Of a stretch of DNA of 64,000 nucleotides, positions 21,505 through 31,054 are shown one piece after another. Made by a program: the position numbers and the translations under genes. This DNA comes from Kentomonas sorsogonicus (lineage: Eukaryota > Euglenozoa > Kinetoplastea > Trypanosomatida > Trypanosomatidae), in contig JAQOSZ010000260.1 of NCBI GenBank assembly GCA_030347455.1, forward strand, positions 186,001-250,000. Reading direction: 5' to 3'. The notes under the pieces were generated by a model. That model was given only the letters and a program-made list of their open reading frames with translations, was not told where the DNA came from and searched no databases. The first letter of the stretch is position 1, and every line of letters begins with the position of its first letter.

Positions 21505-24087
21505 ATGAGCAACTTGGATGTGGTAAATGCCACGGCAGAGGCGCTGCCGTTGGAGCTGCTGAACAAGACCAATAAAGAGCTGACGGCGCAGCTGTCGCAC
21601 CTGGAGCAGCAGCTCGACGAGAAGACCAAGTCGATCGAGGACCAACGCAAGCGTCTGCAGTTTATGAGCGAGCACCTGAGCAACGTGCGCGCCGAGATTG
21701 TCAACACTCAGTCGCTCTCCGACTCGAAGCGGAAGGAGGTGGAGTCGGAGGAGAGCATGCGCCGCCTCATCGAGCGCGAGTGCGGGCGGCTGACGCAGCG
21801 GCAAAAGGAGCTGGACAAGGACGAGGCCGCCCTCCGCGACCAGATCAACACCATTCAAACCCGCATCTTCCAGGGCAACCTCAAAGTGGAGGAGTTCAAG
21901 TCCACGATGGACTTCAACCAGGAGGAGCTGGAGCAGTGGGACGAGGCACGCCGCCAAAAGGAGGAGGACGAGAAGGCCATCGCGCAGTACACGAAGCAGG
22001 ACGAGATGAAGCTCAAGGAGCTCACCCGTAACGTGGAGAAGATGGAGGCGAAGGTACGCGAGAAGAACAAGGCACTGGAGGCGGAGATCGTCAACACGCA
22101 GAATGCGCAGGTCGAGCTCGACCGGTGCGCAACGGAGTACCGCAAGCTGCACAATGACCGCGGCGGTCTGCTCGACCAGTGGGAGGACGTCGTGAATAAC
22201 ATCTCGAGCCGCGACGCCGACATCCAGAACGTCGCCCAGCAATACGCGGAAGGGATGGAGTGGCTGCAGAAGCGGCGGGACGTACGGGATCAGCTCTCCA
22301 AGCAACTGGATGAGGTCAAGGAGGACACTGAGTTCATCAACGAGACCATCGCGGAGAAGGAACAGACGGCGCAAAAGTACCGCGACGCGGTCCCCTCCTT
22401 GTCGCAGCAGGTGCAGGAGCTGATCGACGAGAACGGTGCGCTGCGCGAGGAGGTTGGGCGCACAACAAAGGACAAGAAGACCCTGCAGACGCAGGTCTCC
22501 GACGCCACAGACGAGATCGAGCGCAAGAAGGCGCAGTTGGAGTCCATCATCCGACGCCGTCAGGACGCGAAAGACAAGCTGGAGGATGAGATCGAGAGCG
22601 CCAACGACCTGCAGCGGCAGAGCGCCCTGATCGCGCAGCTGCTGAAAGACGCCGAGAAGACGAACGAGAATCTCGAGCGCGACATTGAAAAGCTCAAGAA
22701 CACGCTCTTCAAGGAGAACCAGGTGCTGAGCGACATTCGAGACAAGCAGGCGCTGATGCTGTCCGAGATCAGCGGGGCGCAGTCGCAGGGCAAGAACCTC
22801 AACGCCAAGATCGCCCAGCTCGACGCCGAGTCCTTCTCGCAGCAGGGCGTCCTGTACAACATCGAGTTCAACGTGCAGCAGATGGAGAAGAAGGTCAACC
22901 GCGCGCGCGGCGAGCGTACCGACGACGAGCGCAAGGAACTCCAGGCGAAGATCGACCTCCTCCAGAAGACGCTGGACGAGCTGCAGCAGCAGCACCGCAT
23001 TCTCGACGTGCAGGTGAAGCGGGTGCGGGAGGAGCTGCGGCAGTCCCGCATTGAAAAGGAGAAACTCGAAAAGGAGAAGAAGCGTCTCGAGGACGCGGTG
23101 CTGGAGATCAACCTGGAGTGCGCCCACTGCGACAAGGAGAACGTCGCCATCGACAAGCAAAAGGAGGAGAAGCTCATCAAGCTGGACACGCTGGAGCTGC
23201 AGCTCAACGGGCTGAAGCGGCGTCTCAAGCAGCAGAGCGACGAGCTCTCGACGATGGAGGAGAAGAAGCGGCAGCTGGAGGCTGACGTCGACGAACGCGT
23301 CGCGGAAATCAACGTGCACCACTCGATGCTCAAGATGGAGTGCAAAGTCGCCGAGGAGGACCGCAAGCGGCTGCAGAACGAGCTCAGCGAGCGCCAAAAG
23401 AACCTCAGCGCTATCAAAAACCGCCATGACGTGCTGGTGGGTAAGATGGACCCCGCGCAGGCTCGGCTCTCGCAGGCGCAGCTGGTGGTGGAGGCGGCGA
23501 AGGAGCGGGAGGACCTGCAGTACAAGGGCGACTCGCTGGACAGCCGCATCAAGCGCATGGAGCGCGACATACTGAAGCTGGAGAAAACCATCACGATTCT
23601 CAAGGCTAGCAACAACGACTACAAGCACAAGTTCGACAAGGTCACTGACGACCACGACGACGTGCAGACACAGAAGACGCTGCAGGAGAAGCACAAGGAG
23701 CTCAAGTCGCTCATGAGCCGCCGCGCGCTCGAGTCGAGCGACTACCAGTCGACGCTGCAGGCGAAGCAGTACGACCTGCAGCAGATGCAGATGGAGCGCG
23801 AGCACATGCAGAACACCCTGCGCGACCTGCAGCAGGAGTACGAGGTGGCCAGCCATGACATTTTACAGACCCGCGAGGCCGCCCTGCGCTACGAGCAGGC
23901 CGTCGACAAGGTTGCCAAGCTCGTTGACGCCGACACCCGCCGCGACGTGGAGCTGCTGGAGCGCAAGGAGCGGCTGGAGAACACGGTCGCGCGCCTGTTG
24001 CAGTCCTCTCAGCAAGCCGGCGACGAGGTCTACGACGCCGTCCACAAGATGATCGTGGAGGCAAACCTCCCTCTCGCCAGCAACTGA
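21505..24087 (+). CDS. CCDC39: CCDC39/FAP59 homologue, axonemal 96-nm ruler subunit
   Basis: 860 residues, almost entirely coiled coil. Several blocks match what I know of CCDC39: LSNVRAEIVNTQSL near the N-terminus, ECGRLTQR, EELEQWDEA, AQVELDRCATEYRKLHNDR, LDAESFSQQGVLYNIEFNVQQMEKK, INVHHSMLKM, and GDSLDSRIKRMERDILKLEKTITILKASNNDYKHKF. CCDC39 with CCDC40 forms the molecular ruler that sets the 96-nm repeat on the flagellar doublets and places the inner dynein arms and nexin-dynein regulatory complex. The serine/proline-rich C-terminal tail of the animal protein is absent. A long antisense open frame across this gene is a by-product of codon use. Confidence 0.9.
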   Translation: MSNLDVVNATAEALPLELLNKTNKELTAQLSHLEQQLDEKTKSIEDQRKRLQFMSEHLSNVRAEIVNTQSLSDSKRKEVESEESMRRLIERECGRLTQRQKELDKDEAALRDQINTIQTRIFQGNLKVEEFKSTMDFNQEELEQWDEARRQKEEDEKAIAQYTKQDEMKLKELTRNVEKMEAKVREKNKALEAEIVNTQNAQVELDRCATEYRKLHNDRGGLLDQWEDVVNNISSRDADIQNVAQQYAEGMEWLQKRRDVRDQLSKQLDEVKEDTEFINETIAEKEQTAQKYRDAVPSLSQQVQELIDENGALREEVGRTTKDKKTLQTQVSDATDEIERKKAQLESIIRRRQDAKDKLEDEIESANDLQRQSALIAQLLKDAEKTNENLERDIEKLKNTLFKENQVLSDIRDKQALMLSEISGAQSQGKNLNAKIAQLDAESFSQQGVLYNIEFNVQQMEKKVNRARGERTDDERKELQAKIDLLQKTLDELQQQHRILDVQVKRVREELRQSRIEKEKLEKEKKRLEDAVLEINLECAHCDKENVAIDKQKEEKLIKLDTLELQLNGLKRRLKQQSDELSTMEEKKRQLEADVDERVAEINVHHSMLKMECKVAEEDRKRLQNELSERQKNLSAIKNRHDVLVGKMDPAQARLSQAQLVVEAAKEREDLQYKGDSLDSRIKRMERDILKLEKTITILKASNNDYKHKFDKVTDDHDDVQTQKTLQEKHKELKSLMSRRALESSDYQSTLQAKQYDLQQMQMEREHMQNTLRDLQQEYEVASHDILQTREAALRYEQAVDKVAKLVDADTRRDVELLERKERLENTVARLLQSSQQAGDEVYDAVHKMIVEANLPLASN

Positions 24088-24673
24088 TATCCTTTACATC
24101 AGCATCCTTGACCCTGTGTTTTTCTATGTAAACTAATTTTCTTGTCTCTCTTCCCTTCCCTAAATACGGCGTCATTTCCTTCTTGCTTCACTTTTTCAGA
24201 GAAAAGATTCTCTTTTTTTTTTCTTTTTCTTGTCACCGTTATTGTTTACCGACTAGATCCTTTTTTTTTTCGTATGTATATCCGACTTTCGCTTCTTGAC
24301 TCATATATATGTTTCAATATTATTGAATGGAGTGTATGCAAGCAAGCATTCCTGCATGTGGTACATCAAATGCCTTCGTCTCTGCCTGTGAACGTACGCC
24401 GAAATGTGTATCTCTCGAATGCAATACTCAATGCTACAAGATACATTAATATGTATTCCCATAACAATGCATTAGGGGTAATATATTATTTTGTCAGTAT
24501 CAATGGGCTAATCTTCTTCTGCTCCTCCACAATCTGCTCTACGCTCGTTTTCGACTTGTTCAGTTTCAGATCATATCGGTTTTGTATAGGATCACTTAAA
24601 AATTGAAAGAAAAGGCAAGAACGGATTTATTCGCTTCTTTAACCTGCTCGCATTAAGGGAGCGCAGCGCGACG
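24088..24673 (+). other. Intergenic spacer
   Basis: An open frame at 24142-24606 encodes Phe/Leu/Ser-rich sequence over T-rich DNA and does not look like a protein gene. Otherwise AT-rich DNA with several T runs (24211-24271). Confidence 0.5.
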
Positions 24674-24919
24674 ATGGATTACGAAGCAGATGATCACGGA
24701 GCGCATGAGGAAAATGAGGAAATCTACAGCGAGTCTGGCGTCAACGCAAACTATGTTGAGCAGGACGGTGCTATTGGCCAGGACGGCGACGACTCTCTCG
24801 GCGGCGGCGCTGTCGGAGCCTATTACGATGGGGAACACGAGGCGTATGTAGGTGACGGCGAGGAGATGGACGACGAGGAGATGATGCTCGGTGACGAGGA
24901 GGGCGAAGAGGGTGAGGAA

Positions 24920-24958
<39 letters not shown>

Positions 24959-25336
24959 GAAGAGGAGGACGTTCTCACTGACGAGTATATTCGTGAGCAC
25001 TACATACTCCCGAAGCTTCCTCCTGTGCCCGTTCCCAGCACCATCAAGGACGTCTCAACCGAGGAGATCTACACCATCATCGCAGAGATTCGCCGCCGCC
25101 TCGACGATGAAACGGAGCACGAGGCGGCGAAGACTGCACTGATGACGGATCCGAAGTATCTCCTCGCGGTTGCGCAAGTACTGCAGGAGGCTGGGCTCTT
25201 GTATCAAACCGCGGACGACGGCACGGGCAACCTCGTGGAGTATCCAATCCCCAGGCCGGACGCCCCGCGGCCGGAACTCCCGCCTGGCTACTCCAGCTGG
25301 GCCATCGAGAGAAATCCATCCACGACGACTTTGTAG
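24674..25336 (+). CDS. Acidic protein with Glu run, unknown function
   Basis: 220 residues. The N-terminal half is very acidic and ends in an almost pure Glu run (nt about 24897-24968, GAG/GAA codons). The C-terminal half is ordinary, with a possibly folded helical segment (STEEIYTIIAEIRRRLDDETEHEAA..., about residues 128-175) and a Pro-rich tail (PRPDAPRPELPPGYSSW). No signal peptide or TM is seen. The C-terminal half is probably the conserved part. I do not recognise a family. The start is the first ATG after the upstream spacer. Confidence 0.65.
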
Positions 25337-25659
25337 TAATCGGAAGACTCTACCCTCTTTTTTTTTTTTTTTGCGAACGACTCGTACTAAGTGTGTAAGC
25401 GTATGACAACAAAAACCAACAACACAACCAACAACGCGTGACTTGGGTGTCTCTTCGGGATGTCTCTGACTGTTCTGTCTTTGAGATGTAGCTTGGGAAA
25501 TGTGAAGTATTTTTCTGTTCTTGTCTTCGCTCACTCCTCCTTATGGACACAGGCTGAAGCTTCTATTTTACCCCTTTTCTCTACGCCCCCTCAAAGCATC
25601 CATAGAAGACAAAAACTTCTGCCAAGCTAGTAACTGCTGCAAGTCTCTCTTTCTTTCTT

Positions 25660-25712
<53 letters not shown>

Positions 25713-25777
25713 GGGTGTGTGTGATACGTCCGTCATTTTTAGAGAGGTGCCAATTAGACAGAAATCCACTGCATGTC
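25337..25777 (+). other. Intergenic spacer with long CT tract
   Basis: The only notable content is the long CT tract and the acceptor AG that follows at 25741-25742. Confidence 0.55.
25643..25708 (+). promoter_or_regulatory. Polypyrimidine (CT)n tract, probable trans-splicing signal of CLP1
   Basis: A 66-nt C/T-only tract, mostly CT units after a CTTT section. The first AG beyond it is at 25741-25742, 36 nt before the CLP1 start, the spacing expected of a spliced-leader acceptor. Confidence 0.6.
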
Positions 25778-27378
25778 ATGTCACTGACGGTGGAAAAGGA
25801 GTTTAACATCCCCCCGCAAGGGGAGCTGCGCTTCTCTACACTCGGAGGTCGCTTTCCCACGCAGGCGGTGCTTCTCGCGGCCAAGGAGGGAGATGAAGCA
25901 TCTTCCAGAGATGAAATTCCCCGCGCAGAAATCTTCGGAGCAGAAATGACGGTTGGCGTGCCGCTTCGTCTCCCACCTCTGCGAAACTATAGTGTGTACA
26001 GCGTCACTGGGTGCACCGTCCGCCTCAAGACAGTGTCAGCGGTCGTGCAAAAGGCTTATGTGACCGCCGCCAGCCAGGTTGCGACACGCTCGCTGCTGGA
26101 CTTCCACCTCCACCTGGAGGAGCAGCGCTCCGAGTGCCTGAGTAGAATCGCTGCACAGGAACGAAGAGTTGACCAAGACGAAGACACCGTCAGCAAGAGC
26201 ATGCCCACCGGCCCGCGAGTACTGTTTGTGAGCGACCGGCACTGCTGCGGCTGCAGCACGTACGTGATGACGCTGGCTCAGTACGGCTGCCGTTCCGGCT
26301 ATCAGCCGCTGGTGCTCGACGCGTGCCACACCAACCCCTTCTTTGGCTATCCCAGTTGCGTCTCGCTCTTCAGCATACAGTATCCCATCGACATTGAGGA
26401 GGGCATGAACTTCGTTCCAGGTGTTCACTATTACGTTGGACGCAACACAGCACAAAGCAGTGCGTTGTTCGAGCTGTCCGTCGGGCGGGCACTGGCGGCT
26501 GGTGCGTCGCGAATGCGCGCCTTCCCGCGCTGCGCCGCCGGTGGAATTTTCGTCGACTACGGTGTCATTTCACCTGAGGAAATCTTCAGAGCAGAATCCG
26601 GCGGCGCTGGCGGCGGCGTCTCTGCAGAAGAGAGCCCTTTAGACACCCTCATCAACGTCATCGTGGAAGGCGGCATTGATCATGTCTGTGTTGTGGCCAG
26701 CGCTTGGCTGAGGCACAAGATCGCTCAGCGTATCCACGACCGGCGCGGCAAGACCAGCGCAGAGACGACGGGGCTCATCAAGGAGAGCTTGGCGGAGGTG
26801 CAGCTCGAGGGCGGAGGAGGGTAGTACGCACCTACCTGCTAGATGGTTTTGGGTGCGTGCCGCCTCCAACCGAGGGCCCGGTGGCGGCGGCGCTCTGTAA
26901 TCAGCGCTGGGAGCTCTACTTTGGTGGGTCGAAGCTGTCGCGTGTGATGCCGGCAGGGGTGCGACTTGCGGCTGACACCGTGCAGCTGGCCGTCCTTGGC
27001 GAGCGCGACAGCAGCGCGATGCGCACACTCATGCCGATGCAGGACGAGGATGAGGAAGAACGAACGACGCGAGCGAACGAGCGCGACGGCGTTGCCGTGA
27101 AGCTACTCAATCTGCAGGAGTCCGGTTTAGAAGGAAAGATCGCCGCCATTAGCTCCGCCAGCCCCTTCCGCACAAATCCAGAAGATGGCTCTCTGTCTCG
27201 CCTGTCGCTGATTGAGCTGGAGACGGAGATACGCAACAGCCACGTTGTGGGATTTGCCCGCATCGAAAGTATTCGCGATGATGTGGTGAAGCTACTGGTA
27301 TGTGAAAATGCTTTGTCGGGTGCCCAAGGCTGCTGCCTACTCCTTACGAACGAAGCTCCCGTCTTTGGGAGTGCATAA
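25778..27378 (+). CDS. CLP1: CLP1, pre-mRNA cleavage factor subunit, degenerate P-loop, split by a one-base offset
   Basis: The N-terminal frame (25778-26824) stops at a TAG directly after GGAGGAGGG; the C-terminal part continues in the -1 frame to 27378. One added base in that G run gives 533 residues with no stop. The Clp1 plan is readable: beta-sandwich N domain (EFNIPPQGELRF ... AEIFGAEM), central P-loop ATPase-like domain (PLVLDACHTNPF, PIDIEEGMNFVPGVHYYVG, AAGGIFVDYGVIS), and a C-terminal beta domain (LQESGLEGKIAAISS, HVVGFARIESI). The Walker A position reads SDRHCCGCST (residues 152-161): the first Gly is Asp153 and the Lys is Cys159, so nucleotide binding or kinase activity is doubtful. 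CLP1 works with Pcf11 in 3'-end cleavage; some family members phosphorylate RNA 5' ends. A four-codon upstream ORF overlaps the start. Confidence 0.75.
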
Positions 27379-27854
27379 CTGCCTCTGCTGTATTTGGATT
27401 GAATCTTTCTTTTAATTGTTCAATGTCACTTCACATCTGCTTTACTTTACTTTATAATGGAGAAATACTTGTGCTACCTTCTGAGTAACAACTATGTGAG
27501 TGCTTTGTCCTGTCGTCGGTGAAAATATTTTCGGCGTTCTGTGGCTCTCGTGCGACCCGTGCTAATTCTTCTAAATCTTTTTTTATTACTAAAGTTTGTT
27601 TTACAATGTGTTGCTGACTTGAAGGGGAAAAAGAATACGTGTTGTTTTGTCACTGCTGCTGCTGCTGTTTTTTTTTTCTTCTTCTTCTTCTTCTTTACTC
27701 AACCCTCTATTTCTTTCCTTTCCGTCTATTACGTTTTCTCCGCCCAGACATTTCTCCCTGCAAGACTCTGCTCCACTGTTTCCTTCATCCTTACACACAC
27801 ACACACAGACTCAGACGTGGTAAAAAGTTCATTCTACAGTTTGCCTAAGCCTCC
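27379..27854 (+). other. Intergenic spacer with T/CTT-rich tract
   Basis: No gene is seen. A pyrimidine tract lies at about 27668-27725 and a short CA run at about 27793-27806. The AG at about 27848 is close to the ATG at 27855. Confidence 0.5.
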
Positions 27855-28284
27855 ATGAGCTCCGCCGTTCGACTCCTCGTCGACACTCAGAAGGCCACTG
27901 TCGAGTTGATTCTCACAGATTATCCCTTGGTGGAAAGCGTCACCGACTTGGCAATGTTCCACCCAGCAGAAGGCGAAACTATTGACTTGCCGTCAGTTCT
28001 TCGGTCGTAACAACTGGGTTCACGGTCTATTCTATGGCAACGGGGTCTTTCTTTTAGAGCAGTTTCCTCTGGCAACGCTTCACTCCATTCTTCTTAGCTT
28101 CATCACAGCCGAGGTCGATGTGGGAGAACTGCATCAGGTACGACGTACGGAAAGAGCGTCTGATGAGATCTCCTCCGGCGAGCTGATCAAAAGACGCTAC
28201 GTCTGTCTTGCTTCACGGATTGCCGTTCTCGACGGTAACGACGACACAAAGCTTTTGTTCGAGGGCTACCCCTCTGAGATGTGA
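27855..28284 (+). CDS. Small protein of unknown function, split by a one-base offset
   Basis: The ATG at 27855 opens a 51-codon frame (MSSAVRLLVDTQKATVELIL...) ending at a TAA at 28008-28010. The +1 frame, open from about 27982, continues with QFFGRNNWVHGLFYGNGVFLLEQF and ends at 28284 with FEGYPSEM. Dropping one base between about 27985 and 28008, for instance one C of the CC at 27990-27991, gives a 142-residue protein. The second piece has no good ATG of its own, which is why I join them. Composition is that of a small globular alpha/beta protein without TM or signal. I do not recognise the family. Confidence 0.5.
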
Positions 28285-28407
28285 GTCAGCGTCGTTTCTT
28301 CCTTTCTTTCTTCACTTCTTCTTTTTTTTTTTTACATGAACTCAATCTGCTATGCCTCTGCTTTTCCTTAGCCCTACCCACACGATATGGAATCCAATAA
28401 CTGACTA

Positions 28408-28438
<31 letters not shown>

Positions 28439-28777
28439 ATCTCTCTCCCTCTCTTTGTGTGTGTGTGTTTGTGTGTGTGTGCTACTTGTGAGTTTGCTTA
28501 GCAGTGTACATCAGCTGTTTTTCAACCTTTACCCCGTTCTTTCCAATCTCATCTGTACCATTTCTTGTACATGTTGAACGGAGAAGGAATACACATGTAA
28601 TGGACGCACGTGGCACTATTCCTTTATGAAAAAAAAAGTGTATTCCCCTCTTCTTCCCATGATGACTCTGTCCAAAGTATCGATGCTCCTGCATTCTCCC
28701 TGCTGCCTCACTTTGCTTATATTTCCCTAATGTAGCACTCCACCGCTCTTTTATCCTTCCTGAACTAGTGAGATCAA
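28285..28777 (+). other. Intergenic spacer with CT and GT tracts
   Basis: A CT tract (about 28412-28455) runs into GT-rich repeats (28456-28482). A short C/T-rich stretch at about 28738-28760 precedes an AG at 28767-28768, ten bases before the next ATG. Confidence 0.5.
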
Positions 28778-28936
28778 ATGAGGCCATCCAACGGTCGACG
28801 CCCCCGCAGCGGCGACATCGCCATCTGGCTTCTCATCGCATTCTTTATGTTGATCGCGTTCATCATAGTGTGGAACAATATCAGTTTCACTGATCCCACC
28901 AAAACCACGCAGGCACCTGTGAAGGGCGTCAGGTAA
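28778..28936 (+). CDS. 52-residue single-TM protein
   Basis: A complete ORF of 52 codons and a TAA. A short basic, Pro/Arg-rich N-terminus (MRPSNGRRPRSGD) is followed by a strong hydrophobic segment (residues 14-32, IAIWLLIAFFMLIAFIIVW) and a short polar tail. This gives a tail or type II/III single-pass protein. Codons are GC3-rich like the neighbouring genes (ATC, CTC, GGC, ACC), unlike the AT-rich spacers on either side, and an acceptor AG lies 10 nt upstream. The size and shape resemble small subunits of membrane complexes (OST, translocon, respiratory). Function unknown. Confidence 0.65.
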   Translation: MRPSNGRRPRSGDIAIWLLIAFFMLIAFIIVWNNISFTDPTKTTQAPVKGVR

Positions 28937-29560
28937 TGATGTGGCACCGTGGCATGGGAGTCCCCATCACGAACCACTTCCTCCCTCACAACTTAGTGAA
29001 GCTTCCGCCAGTGTGCGCTGAGGGTTCTCAATAGAACATCCGCGCGTGCTGGATCTCGGTGAAGCCATTTGACACGATTTTGGAGCGCACTTCTTCATAT
29101 TGTTTTTTTTTAACATTGTTACGATCGACCTTAAACTGATGCTTCCTCTGAATGGTTACTAGTTCTGTTTGGTTTGTTTTTAGCCGCTTTCTATTCTTCT
29201 TACTCTTTATTTTCGATCCGTCAAATATAGACGCGTTTTCTTGTTGCTCTTCAAAACTTATGAAACCATACAACCGTACTCTTAAATTGTCTGGATCAGC
29301 ACCAGTGATGCCGAATGTGTGTCCTATTATATTATGTTCTCTCTCTCTCTCTTTTTTTAGTTTTTTTGCATATGGAGCGACAGTTGTACGTCGTTACTGT
29401 TTATGATGATCTTGGTGGGTGAAGTCTTCTTCCTACAACGTTCTTTTTCCCCCTTTCACTTGTCGTTCTCTTTTCATTCTTCCAAAGGACCGCATTATCA
29501 AAGAGGATTCAGTGAATTGTATTGTATCTTTGTACAAGGCATCCCAATATCCGCAACACC
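28937..29560 (+). other. Intergenic spacer
   Basis: No gene is seen. T/CT-rich stretches lie at about 29103-29112, 29340-29365 and 29445-29485, with candidate acceptor AGs at about 29500-29540. Confidence 0.5.
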
Positions 29561-30583
29561 ATGCTGCTGCGTCGTACAGTGATCCCTGCAGCTCTGTGCG
29601 CTGCCGCATCTTCGAGGGCCTTTTCTATCACCAGCGTCTCACTATCAGGCTTCCAGCAGCCTACAAATGATGAAGGAATTGATCCACTGGCTGATATGCT
29701 GTCCATGCCCGGGGTGCTCGCCACCGACCCACCCAGTAGACAACCTGCTTCAGGCGCACAGCAGGAAAGCGGCACCCATGACCAGCACGAGACTCACTCC
29801 AACGCATCTGACAGTCAGTTCAGTCCTCCTACGGCCATGCGGGTCAAACTGCACAATCTTCCGAAGAACTGGATGCACGAGGAGATTATCCGATTTGTGG
29901 AGGAGGTAGCCGAACACGCTGGCGTACCGCCACCATATATTGACCCTGAAAGCGACGCGGAGGCGGCCGAGACGCCATCGGGGAGCGCCATTCCGCAGAG
30001 ACACTCTCCTTACGTTGCTCAAGTAAAGGTCTTCTTTGGACGTCGCACCGGTCTCGTGTACGGATGCCCGGAGCTGCTTGTCCGCCCCGCCTCCCTGGGC
30101 AAATATCTCGTCAAGGATCTGCAATTCGAACCGGGTGACTTCCGTGCGCGCATGCATTTTAGCGCGCTCCCGTCTGAGGAACGCTCCGAGACGGGAGTGG
30201 ACTCCAGCAACGTACCGCGGCAACGCACCGTGACATCCTTCGAAGACATCGAGGAGAGCGTGGACCAGGAACAGCAGGACGCTCTTAGCACACTAGAACT
30301 GGATCGGTACCTGCTTGCCCCCGACTTGCTGTACGACATTGCCAGAATGAACCAGCGACGGCTTCTCACAAGTAACGAGCAAATTATAGTGGACTCTTTC
30401 TTGGACTCCCCCGACGAGGAGAACCCCGGTGCCGATGACCCGTACAGGAGACCTAGCAGGAGTCGCGCGCGCAGCAAGACGGCTGTGCGAAAGCGCAAGG
30501 CCAAGGAACAAGCTCAGGCAGGTCGGGGATCCTCGATCAATACTCATATTCCCAAGCCCTACGTGCAAGGACGCTCATTGTGA
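29561..30583 (+). CDS. Probable mitochondrial protein with RRM-like region
   Basis: 340 residues from the ATG at 29561; upstream in-frame codons lack an ATG. The N-terminus (MLLRRTVIPAALCAAASSRAFS) is a good mitochondrial presequence: Arg-bearing, amphipathic, no acid. A polar linker follows, then a segment starting MRVKLHNLPKNWMHEEIIRFVEEV (about residues 88-111), whose beta-alpha pattern and 'LHNLP..W' start resemble RNP2 of an RRM, and a second beta block with YVAQVKVFFGRRTGLVYG. The C-terminus is basic (SRARSKTAVRKRKAKEQ). It could be a mitoribosome or mitochondrial RNA-processing factor; this is inference from targeting and fold-like pattern. Confidence 0.6.
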   Translation: MLLRRTVIPAALCAAASSRAFSITSVSLSGFQQPTNDEGIDPLADMLSMPGVLATDPPSRQPASGAQQESGTHDQHETHSNASDSQFSPPTAMRVKLHNLPKNWMHEEIIRFVEEVAEHAGVPPPYIDPESDAEAAETPSGSAIPQRHSPYVAQVKVFFGRRTGLVYGCPELLVRPASLGKYLVKDLQFEPGDFRARMHFSALPSEERSETGVDSSNVPRQRTVTSFEDIEESVDQEQQDALSTLELDRYLLAPDLLYDIARMNQRRLLTSNEQIIVDSFLDSPDEENPGADDPYRRPSRSRARSKTAVRKRKAKEQAQAGRGSSINTHIPKPYVQGRSL

Positions 30584-31054
30584 GTTGGGTCGTGTCGCAC
30601 CAGGACTTCACTAGAACGCCGTTCACCCCATGTGTTTTCCTGTGTCTGTGTTACAAGTCAACCGGACGCTGCGACATTACTGATATGGGTGTACAGTACT
30701 CACGTACGTCCCTCTTCACAATTAAATCTGACTTTCTCCGTAAAAGTTTGTGCAAAAGCATTTGAACACTTCTGGGAGTACATATAACACAGTGGCTACA
30801 CCGTTTGTGATGATTGAACATATCTTTACCAAAGTGAATGCACGTATGACCATTTTGATTGACTTGTTTCAAGACTGTCGTTCTTTTTCACCCCCCTCCC
30901 CCTCCCCCACAAACCCCAATCTTCCCCTCTGACTCCAGCCTTTTCCAAGAGTCGTCTGTTTTTTCTTATCAGCTCCGCTCCTCCCACCGTTCTAGGGATC
31001 GCAATACATTAAAAAAAAAAAAAAAATAGTTACACACATCGCGAACCCAAAATC
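30584..31054 (+). other. Intergenic spacer with A16 run in leader
   Basis: No gene is seen. A C/T-rich stretch (30888-30970) ends with AGs at about 30971 and 30994. An A run occupies 31011-31026, 28 nt before the next ATG. Confidence 0.5.

Noticed and set aside
21352-23856. Very long antisense open frame (834 codons) opposite CCDC39
   Set aside because: It is the mirror of GC3-rich coiled-coil codons, gives a Leu/Val/Arg-rich repetitive translation, and opposes the direction of every gene in the window.
24142-24606. 154-codon sense open frame in a spacer
   Set aside because: Phe/Leu/Ser-rich translation of T-rich DNA, AT-rich third positions, no motif.
28456-28482. GT-rich repeat as a possible telomere-like or recombination element
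   Set aside because: A short simple repeat typical of spacers; no TTAGGG units anywhere.
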